DNA of 64,000 nucleotides from Linyphia triangularis. Lineage: Eukaryota > Arthropoda > Arachnida > Araneae > Linyphiidae. The position numbers were made by a program, and so were the translations under genes. The stretch lies in assembly GCA_963978545.1 (NCBI GenBank), contig OZ021733.1, positions 30,317,330-30,381,329 of the forward strand, read 5' to 3'. Under the pieces are notes generated by a model. It worked only from the letters and a program-made list of their open reading frames with translations. It searched no databases and was not told the origin of the DNA. Positions 1 to 12,200 of the stretch are shown one piece after another; position 1 is the stretch's first letter, and each line of letters begins with the position of its first letter.

Positions 1-195
1 AATATTTATTTCAATTTTTCCCGAGTTAACAGCTATTTCAACTTATGTCCCCTGGGACCTTCTCGTGTTTTGTCATTCAGAGAGCAGATGTCATTTGCTA
101 TTATCATCAAGCAGGCTATGTTCATTCCTTTTGGTATAAGTTAGATGCTCTTTATTCCTGCAATATATGATGGCATCAGTGGCATGGAAATAGTC

Positions 196-720
196 TCATT
201 CCAGTATTTTATGGAGGCTACAGTATTGAAACACCATGAATTCAAATGGTCTAACAGTCCAATTCAAGTTGATTTTTAAAATGCAGAGTCCTATGGCGGC
301 TACAGGTTTTCTACAGGCAGTTTTCTGGATAGGTTCATTTTCAGTATATATATATATAGAAGCATTCAATTTCCTGTGTAATTCTTCATGTATGATGGAG
401 TAATCTGCATCTGAATCAACTAAGCTATTAAGAGATTCAGTGCTCGTATCTCGTCGAGGGTTGGATGTCCGGTTGGCTCTTGGATATGCAAAGAGATATG
501 GCAACTCTCCCTGCAGTATTTCCAAACATATACCAGGCATCTGCAATGGTAGCAGAGGAGCATATTTTTGGCAATTCTCCACAGATTCGTCTTACATTGT
601 GGAACGGCACTATTTCTGATTTCGCATTCTGGCTATCGCCTCGTTGGAATGGAATATTGGATAGGAGTTGCTAGAACACCCATAACTTCTTCTCGGACCA
701 TAGCTGTAACTTCTGGTAGG
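196..720 (-). pseudogene. Decayed LTR-retrotransposon gag/protease fragment
   Basis: Read on the minus strand, an open stretch at 196-582 contains SLVDSDADYSII followed about 45 residues later by VAAIGLCILKINL. That pattern resembles a retropepsin (aspartic protease) of a Ty3/gypsy-type element, in which the active-site triad would be D-T/S-G. Here it reads D-S-D, so the site is damaged. Immediately upstream on the same strand (about 583-720), another frame reads LPEVTAMVREEVMGVL, like the end of a gag protein. No reverse transcriptase or LTR boundary is visible, and the fragment may run off the left edge. The order gag then protease is known for these elements; the family assignment is inference. 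Confidence 0.5.
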
Positions 721-2158
721 GATTTAGGTTTGTTGTTGGTGTAGTTTTTTACTATGTTTTTTTCAATATTTCTCATGTTTATTAATAAGTTGCATATGTT
801 TTTTTTCAAGACCTAGATTATCCGTTTTCTTTGAGACATCGGATCATCTGCAGGATGGTTGAATGACACCCACTTCTAATGTTTTTGGCACTGGCTATTT
901 TTGTGGGTGGTTCCTGCCTATCCAGCACTTTGATCATTACTCACTTAGATGATCTGAGTATTTAAAAGCACTAGTGCATGTTCTTTTGGTGCACTTGTTT
1001 TACACTGTTTGTTATGTAAGCTATTCATAAAGTTTATGTTAGAGTTTCAATGAAAGTTTCGTTCAAACAATTTACAGTTCTCAGACTGCTGATTTAATTT
1101 AATTTAATTGAAAGTTTAGATTTTGACACTTTCATTTCAGGCAGCTAACAATGGCACGATTAAGCAATTTTATGTTGCCAATGTATGCTTCGGCCGCCCC
1201 TGTAGCAATGTTGGATAGCTTTTGGAATCTTGGTCAAACGATACATTTTTGTTGATGGCTTACTATCTGACGACAGCATTTCACAAAAACCAAGTCCAGA
1301 ACCAGCATGATCTGATATATTGCATATCTGATATATCTGCATGGATTTTTGCTTCGTCATTGCAAAATTGTGTTACATTTCATATTTTGTGGGCAAAATG
1401 CTATTAAGAATAAAATTTATAATGATAATATTTCAACCAGCAAATAGAACTAACTTAAATAGTTGAAAGTATAAAATTTTGTATTTGAAACAAACAGTTG
1501 AAGTTAGTAAACGATATCTCTAAACTTTGTTCATTAGAATTTAATTCATTAATTCTTTATTCATTGAAGATTAAATTTTTTTTTTAAATGAAATGGTCCA
1601 TATTCAAAAAAGCTCTCTTTCATTCACAGACATTTTTCAATTGTAATATTTTTGCAAATTTAGAAAAAATTGTGTGTAAATTGAAAATTGTCTATAAATG
1701 TAACATAATGTATTTTAACATAACATAAATTATCAAAGTTCATAATAGATTCACTCTAGTTTGTTGATGAAATGACACCAAATCTTTTAATTTAACATGG
1801 CTTTTAGATGTAATACATATTTAAAAAGAAATAAAATAATTGTCCGAAAAGATTCAGGGTGGCTCTTAACAGAATTGTTAATAGTACACCCTATTATAAA
1901 CAATAGTAAAACAAAAAAGTTATGCTCTAAAACATTAAAAGTTTGCCTCTCATTACTGCCCGACTATAATTGTGAACCTTGCTTTAGCAAAATGTCCCTA
2001 ATAGGTTTGCTCAATACAGAGGGTGTTTACATATTTTTAAAACAATTTTACTAAAGGATTAAAAAATGCCTTTATATTTTAAAGGGAAATTTCTGACAAA
2101 TGCTTATTATTCTTTCAAAGTGGTGCATGTAAATAAGCTGTGAATCAAAGAATACGTT
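721..2158. other. Intronic/intergenic AT-rich stretch, nothing recognised
   Basis: Short open frames at 1160-1360 (-) and 1797-2054 (+) match no family I know and have no splice or start context. The 1140-1260 part is slightly richer in G+C and may be transposon debris. It presumably lies in a TBCK intron, because the next exon downstream (3236) is internal to that gene. Confidence 0.4.
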
Positions 2159-2159
2159 T

Positions 2160-2950
2160 TTGCACTTTCCAAAGAGAAATATTGTTATTCCATAATTAAA
2201 AAACATTCTGAAATGCATGGTATAAAAATATTTAATTGCAAAATAAGCAATGTTAATGGTCGGAAAACTTTTTGATCAGTACTTTTACGTAGAAAGAAGA
2301 CTCCAAATGAATACCCAAAAAAGGTTCGTACTAATTCAAACGTTTAAAAAATGAAATCATTGGTAACTCGAAAATTCTCCAATGCAGAAATCAATTGCAA
2401 AGTCTTTAAATACATCTGTAGCAACAATAAATAATGTAATAAACCAAGATTTACAGTTTACATAAGCTAAAAACATAATACTCACTGTCTTTTGCAGAAG
2501 CATTTGGCTTAATGCAAGACATCTTGTAGAGTCCTGTATGAAAACTATTTAGCAGGAGATAAATTGAAATACATTTTTACCCTTGATGGAGCAATGGTTT
2601 AACTAAATGATAGCAGCACCAAAAGATCTGTTTACTACCACAAATATGGAGAAAAAGATGTCCAAACTTGGTTCTTAGAATGCAAAGAAGGTTTCAGCAA
2701 AATCCTTCTAATTGTTGTAGGTTTTTCTTACAATGAGATTTTAAAAATAAGAATAGATTTATTTATTTTTAATTCAACTCATTATACTACCAAAATAATG
2801 TTTTACCTTCTATATTCACAGAAGAAATTATATTTCTTTATTCTAAGAACTTTTAAAGAATGAAACTGCAGCAAGACAAAGTAACTAGTCATACTTCTAC
2901 CTTTTCAACATATTTCTATGAAGTCCCCAAAAGAAAAATTAGCATGAAAT
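2160..2950 (+). pseudogene. Mariner-type transposase relic
   Basis: Translating + with frame changes gives blocks typical of a DD-E transposase group common in arthropod genomes: FTLDGAMV (about 2573-2600), a KRSVYYHKYGEKDVQTW block (about 2619-2670), ILLIVVGFSYNEILKIR (about 2706-2755) and LQQDKVTSHTS (about 2864-2896). The aspartates in LDGA and QDK would be the first two catalytic acids. Several in-frame stops and frame changes, for example just after GAMV, show it is dead. The C-terminal third and terminal repeats are not evident. Same-sense insertion in a TBCK intron; no sign that it contributes to host coding. Confidence 0.6.
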
Positions 2951-2958
2951 CATTCTAA

Positions 2959-3198
2959 ACATGTTTTATTTATTACCCTCTGTAATCTCTACCATCATAG
3001 TTTGTTTATGTGTTACCATTGAAGCAGTCTGTCAATATGGTATGTGCATTTATCTAAAATTGTGTTTGACAATCTATGACATGTTTTATTTATTACCCTC
3101 TGTAATCTCTACCATCATAGTTTGTTTATGTGTTACCATTGAAGCAGTCTGTCAATATGGTATGTGCATTTATCTAAAATTGTGTTTGACAATCTATT
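2959..3198. repeat. Exact 120-bp tandem duplication
   Basis: Bases 2959-3078 recur immediately as 3079-3198. The two copies are identical across about 119 bases, apart from the ends. The duplication stops about 40 bp before the TBCK exon at 3236, so it lengthens the intron just upstream of the acceptor. Because 120 is divisible by 3, it produces a repetitive open frame, but that has no gene context. Either a very recent duplication or an assembly artefact. Confidence 0.95.
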
Positions 3199-3235
3199 TG
3201 ATCTTTTTTTCTAATCTAGTATTTTTATTTTTCAG

Positions 3236-3272
3236 CTGTATGCTATACCATGGTTTCTGACAATGTACACAC
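3236..3272 (+). CDS. TBCK: TBCK exon a (TBC domain)
   Basis: A 37-nt exon encoding [12 protein letters not shown] plus one base of a His codon. Acceptor TTTTTCAG and donor GTAAGTTT flank it. The short exon holds the conserved WFLT motif of TBC domains. The preceding exon, expected to end in a segment like GFIPD, was not found in 1-3235. Confidence 0.92.
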
Positions 3273-6200
3273 GTAAGTTTTCTGATTTAAAAAATCATAT
3301 AAAAATATTACTCTTCATTAAAATTTTAAGTTGTTTAGTAGCAAAAGACAACATACTGTTTTGCTGATTACTCGGAAAATAAATGTTACTTCTAATTTAA
3401 TGCAAGATTTTTCTCAGTGAAGTTATAAATAGTTTTAGCCTGAGTATAAAATCCCTTGAGATATTGTTGGAATCCTTTTCTTAAATTTCTGTTTATAAAA
3501 ACAAGTATAATTTGGATATAACCTTTTTAAAAAAAAAAAAAAAAAAATTCGATACACTCCTTTGCCATCTGAAACTAACATTTAAAAAAAAAATAATAAT
3601 AATTTTAAGTTCAGAAAAATTAAAAAAAAAATTATATAAAATTAAAGACCAAGAAATATCAATATTTGTATTGTAAAAACAAGATAATAAGCACAAATCA
3701 TAGAAACTAGTCAGCTAAAATAATGTAGGTCTATTAAAAAGCGACTGTTTTCAAGTAATCTGCTTTGGTCTTTCTAACAACTATTTTCTTCTTCAAAATA
3801 ATAAACCTTATAGCTGTTAAATTAAGACCCTGTCCAGCTATGGCCTGCAATAGTTTCTTAACACAGATTTGTTCATTTAAAAAAATCCCCTGATATTCAC
3901 TTATTCTGTGGTCCTTCTGTTTTTAACTCTGTAATAAAAACCTAATTTTTTTTTAAAAAATTATGTGTTACTCTGTTTTTGCCATTTTTGCCATCATACA
4001 TTTTTTGTGAGAATCTCAAATGGATTTTTTTTTTTTTAATTCTGGTTATTGTGAGTTAAATTTGCATAATTATGACTTATAAAATATATATGTAAGCATT
4101 ATATTTATAAATTATATAATAACAAAAAATAATAGAATTGTTGTTAAATTTAAAAAAAATTCCATTGCAAAACAAAATCATGTTTTAGAATCTAATGTAA
4201 TCTTGATATTAACCTGCGAGAGCGCTTACTGGTGTGTTGCTATGGGAATATTTATTACAACGGGGACTATTGAACCCAGCACGCATTCTCGCGGGTTAAA
4301 TCAGATCGTAAATGTGTGAATTTTTTTAAAATATAAACTATTGAGTTGTTGAGAGGCTGAATTGTATGCCAAATGTTTTAGGTTAAAAACTTATTTAATC
4401 TGGAAGGAATATTTTGGTCTTTTTCTCTAAACTTTGACTTCACAAGTTCTTTATTGGATTCGAATCAGGGCTTCATCCTAACCAATTGAGAGCTTTGTGA
4501 ATTGAAGGAGTGTTTTGGGAAGGATGATTTAATATCTGCACCTTGTTAATTGGCAATTAATATTTGTGAAATTCCTACCGAGAGCTTTCTAAAAGTTTGC
4601 AAAATGATTTTAAATTATTCTTCAATGTTTGTATTTTCTGTTACATTGAAAGAAATTGGGGATCTGCCCATTAAAACAAAATACTAACCAAACCTTAAGC
4701 AAGCTACCACCTAGTCTCCTCTAAAATTGTCCCATATAACGTGTTTCTTTCATACCATTGTGTTCTCTGTTAATTTTCCTACTTTAGAATTGTTTAAAAA
4801 TACCATTTGTGATAAATTTCTATACCTGTTTCCTTAAAGTAGCTGTAAATTGTAAAGGAAATTTTGAAAGTGCAGCATGCTTTGAAATAGACTAGAATTT
4901 TTTCTCTTAACCTGACTGAAAGAATGAACTTCCTGTATAGAAATTGTATTGTGCTCCTCAACAACATTCCCAATGCAAGCTACGCTGTTTCTATGATACC
5001 TTTCAGCATTTCATCTTCTAAAACTTTCCTCTATACTCTCATTTTCTCATTGAGCAGGCTGTCTCCTATTTTTTTAATGCTTAGACAGCACGGCAAACAT
5101 TCATTTCGATTCAACCATTCAGAAGCTGTTGATTGTGATTTGTGCACAAACAGCCAGTGTTGCCAATCTGCATATTAAAAAAAAGAAATATCTTTTGGGG
5201 CACATATAAGAAATTTATGAGATGGAGTTTGAACGAATAAATAATTTAATTTAGAAATATGAAATTAAATAAATGTAGCAAACCTTGATTTTTAAACTTT
5301 AACGTTGTTAAAAAACGATACCAATTGCAGTTTATGGCAATTTTTTTTCTTTTTTACACATTTTAAAATGTTCTAAAAGTTCAATTTAGAGAAAATCACT
5401 ATATTGTCAAATAATTTTTTAAGCTAGTCAACTCTAGAAGAATTTCTGTTTTAGTTATTAATCACATTAATGCTGAGTTTAATGATTTTAAACTCAGATA
5501 TGTAATTTTTTCCTAAAAGCAAATAAGCTTTATTAAGGAGCAGTGCTTTGAATGCATGTTTTTTGTAAACTGCCTCAAATGTAGGAAAATAGTTTCGAAT
5601 TATTGTATTCAAATAACAATCCCATCTTATGATTTTAGATTTTATTTAAACGTTCGCTTTCTCTTTTTCAGATGTTTTTCCTTTGCATAAAATATTTCAT
5701 CTTTGGGACACATTATTGCTAGGCCATTCTTCCTTCCCACTATACATAGGAGTAGCTATTTTGAAGCAACTAAGAAATAATTTATTATCATATGGTTTTA
5801 ATGAATGTATTCTGATGTTTTCAGACATGCCTGGTAAGTTTTTGTGTCATTTGTATACTATCTAATAAATACTATTACAAATGTATCTGACTATTCTCCT
5901 GTTTTTGAACTATTCTTATGATTATAGAGCTTCATTAGTATAGTTTAAAACATTGTGAAAGTACAGAATTTTTTTTTTGTGCAACGTTTTGTGTAAAATA
6001 CATAACCTCTTTAAAGTCTCAATGAGCTTCATGCAATTTGTCCAATTTGCATCTGATCCCCATAATTTAGGCAAGTTTTGAACTTTCAATACTCAATACA
6101 ACTATAAAAAGATTGGTGTAGTTTTCCAAATCTTATTTTTTATCTAGATGTTCATTCAGAAAGAATTTTTTACTGTAAAATCTGAATGTTAAATTATTGA

Positions 6201-9200
6201 TGGGAATTTGAAATGCTTTTTATACAGTAAAACATTCGAAATCTGTATAGATCTAAAATCTGGACCTTTTCCCATTTCTATCTTGTTTGTCTGTATCTGA
6301 AATTGATGACAATGAAGATAAAGTGGTTGACAATAAATTCCCATTGACCTGTTAGTGGAAGTATTAGACTTTGCAATCAAAGGACTAGAGCTGATTGACT
6401 TTATTTCAGAACTGGAAATAATGGCGTTCTACAAAATACGAGAAGAGTTTAGTAAAAATCCAAAACTATTAAAACAGCTAAGCTTAAAAAATGTTTTTCA
6501 AAACCAAATCAAATTATCTAAGGTTTTTCTTAGTTTGCTCTCTCTATTTTTTTATTTGCACTCTACATGTATAGCTCTATACATATATTTTATTTTATTG
6601 ATTTTATTTATGAAGAGTGGTGTGCTCTAAAATTGGGAATTTTCCATAATCTGGAAATGCTGAAGTCCCCTCCCCCCCCCTCCCCCCCCCTCCCCGATTC
6701 TGGATTTGAGATACTTTACTATAGTTGTTTTTAGATTAGTAATCATAGTTCTGTGGATGAGGTTGGTTGTTTGGATTTGTCACAAGAGGACAAATGTCCT
6801 CAAATGGATAAATTTGTCACAAGAGGCAAGGTGATATGTACTGAGTTCAAACATCACTATGACAAGATAATTTTTAAAATGTGGGGACGAGAGTGCATTC
6901 TTGATCAATAGGTTTTGTCTAGGTTAAGTTATAAAATGGACTTTTTAAATAAGAAAAAACAAATTTGTACTTAGAAGTGATTTTATGTTTTCAAAAGTTA
7001 AAGTTAAAAGTGTTTTTTCTTTTATAAAGTAAACTGTTTTTAATTAATTGAACAAAAATATATGCAGCATTCTTGAGAAGCCATAAAATATGGAAAATAT
7101 GTATAAGTATTATAATTAAACGTACTACTTCAGTCAAATGTCCAATAATCGAAATATTCCAATATCCTGACGTTTAAAAAAAATGGAACAATGTTTGAAG
7201 CACAGCTAAAAAAAATTTAATGCATTTATTTTCTAATTGATAGGTGGGTAGAGAAGGGGGAGTCATGAGTATCTCGGCAAGGTCAAGACCTAGAAGGGTA
7301 ACTGCAAGCGCCAGAGTTTTTAGGCTGTTGGGCAAATTCTAACTAGCTTTGGTGGTTTATATGTTTCGAATATTTACTGCTCTGAATTTAATTATAGTTT
7401 TTCTGAATATTTTTAATTTAAAATGCAGAAAAGAGTTACCGGTTCTGGAGTTGCAGGACCTTAAAAAAATATTGAAAATGTCTGGCATAATTTGTGGCTG
7501 ACGACTTTGTTTTGCAACAATATGGGTGCAGATTTTGAAGGTTTCGGTATTTCAAAAGACAAAGTAAAAATGTACGAAAATGAATGGAATGCATAAGAAA
7601 CTCGAAGGGACTCAACTTGAAAGAAGATATTTCCAAAGTGTTTAATTGCGATGAAGAATCTCTGATCATTTTGGCGGAGTCAAGTTAATTGGGTGGACAA
7701 CAAAATTTGCAAAATGGTATTGGCAACCAAAAAATTCTGCAATTGCTGGTACTCGGTAGAGAAGAAAACTGTGATAAAATTACTGAAAGCAAAATTCCAC
7801 TTGATGATTTGGTAGGAATTTTAGACTTGGTTATAGAAAGAGACTTTATTACTAAGAAAATATGTCCGTCTCCAAAATAAGGATAAGTTATTGAACAAAA
7901 AGCCTAAACCCTTCAAACAACTTACTTTAAAAGAAATATTTAATAAATCTAAATAAGATGTTTGAGTTTTTAAAAATGTCACTGTTTAATTTTTATTTAA
8001 ATAAACACTTGTATTTTTCTAATTTTAACTTTTGGGCTTCAGGGAGTACCCATTTTATATTGAGGATCTCATCTTTTACCCTATTCAGCTAACTCAAATT
8101 AAAAATATTTGTTAAATACATTCACAAAAACAGAAAATCGTTAAAAAAAAAAGTCTTCTATTTTTATAAAAATTTTCAGTGTTTCAATATTGTTCATTTT
8201 CATCTCAGAAAATTTTAGAACAAATTGGATGTGAAATCCTATCCAAAATTTAAAATAGCTTTATTCTGTGTGCCATTGAACCCCTCTCACAAAATCCTAT
8301 TGTGGCAATCATCACTTTTGTATGAAGTTGCTATCTATACTTTGAGATAATTAAATATTTTATTATAATGGATTACATAATTAACTGCATCTAATTTAAT
8401 TCTCAAAATAGAAAAATAATCCTGATATCATCATAAATAAAAAGCATCTATCCTTTAGCTGAAAATATCTAGGTGCACGGTAGTGCATCCTCCAAGTTCG
8501 CTGCCAGACTCCTTTTACTGGAAGCAGCTCAACAGCATTTCGACCCTCTCGTGTATCTACACATTACTGTATGCCTGAGAACTGTCATTTTTTTTTCGGG
8601 TAGCAGTTATCCACTTTAGTAAAACCCCTAAGTATCAAGTCTCCAATTATATTGATTGTCGAGATAATCAAATTTATAAATGGCAAAAACAGCATATTTT
8701 GAAACTCACTCACTGATCATCAATATACTAAGGTACTTCTAGTACAGCTAGAACTATGAAATTTGGTATGCTTGTATGGTTTGTAAAAAATCTCAAAATC
8801 GAGGTTTTCTCCTCCTAATCTCCTGAAGGTGGCAATGTTAGAAAAATATAAATCTTAACTCTGATATATTTCTATTGGAACTAGAATTATAAAACTGTGA
8901 ATGCTAGTAGCTATTAACATGTATAAAATAGAGGAGAAACTTGCCACTCACCACGAATCCTCTAAAATAAAGAAAAAATAGATCTTGCAACGTATACAAT
9001 TTACTATTGGAGATGCCTTTTTTGGCTATGAAATGATCGCCAATTGATAATTTTTTTCCCTTTGCCAACTTTTTTTGCATATCTGAATAAACTATTCATT
9101 TAAAATAATTTTATCTCATTTACATTGAATGCATAAATACTTCATGGACTGTGGTCGGGTAAATTGAACTTTGTTGAAAATTTTCTTTTTTTTTAATTTT

Positions 9201-12200
9201 TAAAACCAAATAATAAATTAAATTAAGTAATTTGAATCAAGTAAGTAGAGAAAAGTAGTCTGCTAATCCCAAAGTTCTCATAGTTGACCACCAACAAAAA
9301 CTTTGTCAACAGTTGACTGTACACTAAGTAAGTACCAAAAAAAGATGTATATTCAACCTTTTCAACCCAGGAAGTTTTCTTGCAAGTTTTAAAATTATGA
9401 AACCTGAATATTTTTAAACTAGCTGTCGGTATACGAAATAAGTTATAAATTTAATATTACTACCGTAAAAAAAGTAGTGAAGTCCCATAAAAAATATCTC
9501 TGAAAAAATCGCCAAGTTCTTGCAGTATCTATAGCCATGAAAAATATTGAGATATAAAGTAGAGTCAAGTTTAACATTGTTGTAAATTACGGGTAACAAA
9601 ACTTAGTAAGATTTTCATTGCTCGTAATTTACAACAACGTTAAACTTGGCTCTTCTTTAGATCTCAATACTTTTCACAGCCATAGCTATTGCGTAATGAA
9701 CTTGGCTCTTTTCTTACAAAGATATTTTTGTTGGAATTTCTCTTCTTTTTTTACAGTACTAATTTTAAATTTATTACCTATTTTGTATACCAATAGTTAT
9801 TTTAAAAATGTTTAGTTTCCATAATTTTAAAACTTGCAAGAAAACTTTCTGGATTGTAAGGTATGCATCTTTTGATGTGGCACTCTTCCATTAAACGGGT
9901 ACCAGATAAAAACTGCCCAATTGCAGCAATGACTCATCATAACTAAAAACCTTTAAATCATTTATAATTTCTATTATAAACCGTTATAAAGTTACAATAG
10001 CAACCCTATAACAAATAATAAACATTTATGAGTGGCACTATATTAATATGTAAAAATTTAGGCTTCGCGATAACTCATTAAATGGTTCCCGTCTAATGGA
10101 AGAGTACCTTTATCAGTACTTCTTATAGAATAAACTGTTGACACACTTTTTGTTGGCAATCAACTATGAGAACTTTACAATAAGCTGACTATTTTATTCT
10201 TTTAATTTGAATTATAATTTGGTTTTAAGAAAGTTTTTTTTTTTTTGAAAAAAAAACATTCTCAATAAAGTCTATGTCGAGGGATTTTTCTAAGAAAGTT
10301 CAATTGACTGCACCACAGTTCATAAAGTATTTATGCATACATTGTGAATGATGATAATATAAAATTATTTTAAATTAATAGTTTATTCAGATATGCAAAA
10401 AAAGTTGGCAAAGGAAAAAAATTAACAATTGGTGATCACTTTGTAGTTGATAAAAGCTATCGCCAATGGTTGATTATATAATGTGTAAGTACCCTTTTTA
10501 CTATTATTTCTGGATTTTAGAGGCAGAAATTCTCTTCTATTTATATATGCTGATAGCTACTAGTATACCAAGTTTTATAATACTTGCCCCCATAGAAAAA
10601 TATTAGAATTGAGATTCAAATTTTCAAACATTGCCCTCTTCAAGGGATTCAGAGGGGAAAATCTGGAGTTTTTAAATTTTTTTATTTTATATATATGTTA
10701 AACCTTACAAGTATACCGAATTTCATAGTTCTAGCTCTACTAGAAGTACCTTAGTAATTTGGGGATCGAGTAAGTGGGTGGATCTCAAAATATGTAGTTT
10801 TTTACCATTTTCGAATTTGATTATCTCAACAACCAATATAATTGAAGACTTGAAACTTAGGGGTCTTACTAAAGTGGCTAACTTCCCTTAAAAAAAGTGT
10901 CTACCCGTAAAAAAATTTCAGCTCTCGGGTATACTGTAATGAGCAGATATGAGAGATCTACTGTTGAGTGAACTTAGCAAGTGCACTGCCGTGCACCTAG
11001 ATATAAAATAAATTCGGCTTATTATCCATACAATTTTTAACAAACTGACTTTAATTATTATAGGATTTTTTTTCTTTTTAAGATACATTTTAAATAACAG
11101 AAAAAGACTTGAAAAACATCCCTCAGGTTTCCTTTTTTTAAAAAGATTCAGATATTTTTCCCCATCATAAACATGCTTAAAAAAATAACTTAACTGTCAA
11201 TTAATTTAGGACAAATGGCAGTATTGTACTTTCAACTCACTTTTTAAAAATTATTTTTTACTATTTTCAAATTAATTCTTGTAGGTTTCTATAAGGGGTT
11301 ACAAAATTGGCTTTACAAAATAAAAATTCGTAACTGATAATATTGAGAGAAAAAAACTTTAAATTTTCAGAAATGCTAAACTTCCTAATTTGATTTCCCT
11401 ATTTTATATTTCAAAAAATATGCAAAAATTAAATTTCTAAAGAAAAAAAATTAAGACTGTAGATTCAGCTGTTTATAATTTATATGACAGCAGCTATGCC
11501 TTTAGACATTGTTTTCAGAATTTAATACTTACAATAACTATTGAAGACAGAACTTGAATGTCATAGCTTTTGAACTGCCATGCATTGGAAAAACACAAAA
11601 CTAAAATATTTTGCTTTTTCTCGAAATGGTTTTCTTGAAAAGAGTTTTCCCTTTGAGTTTTTTATTACACTGATGTAGCTGGCAAGTTAGAAACTCTTTT
11701 AGCTCTCCTGCTTTGCAATATGTCTCCAAAAGCATATATTACCTGCACACAGTGTATTTGCATTTAATTATCTGTTTCAATTCAATTTTTATGTTTTATG
11801 CTTCTTCGTTTTTAGTACGTATATAAAAAAAGCAATTTTTGCCGAGATCATATAAAAAATTTCAATAACATATTTAAAAAGTGTTTGGGATACATTTTAT
11901 ATACAAATTTAAATTTTAACCACATTCTATTAAATTGTACTGGGATGTTATCCCCTTGAATTTAAAATTATACATGCATTATATTTCATTCAACATTTTC
12001 AGCTATGCTACTGATCTTTATATTTGTCTACTTTCATTGATTTATTTTGTTTTCTTTCAGAAATTGATATTCAGCGCTGTGTACAAGATTCGATAAAAAT
12101 ATTTTGTAGCACTCCAAAAAGTATTACCTTCAGAAAACATGAAAATATGAGCCAAAAGCCTAAACAAACATTTGAAAAAAGTAAAAAATCTAGCTCAGGA

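Noticed and set aside
2961..3260. 99-codon open frame with a repeated hydrophobic sequence
   Set aside because: It is generated by the 120-bp duplication (divisible by 3) and runs across the TBCK splice acceptor into another frame; not a gene.
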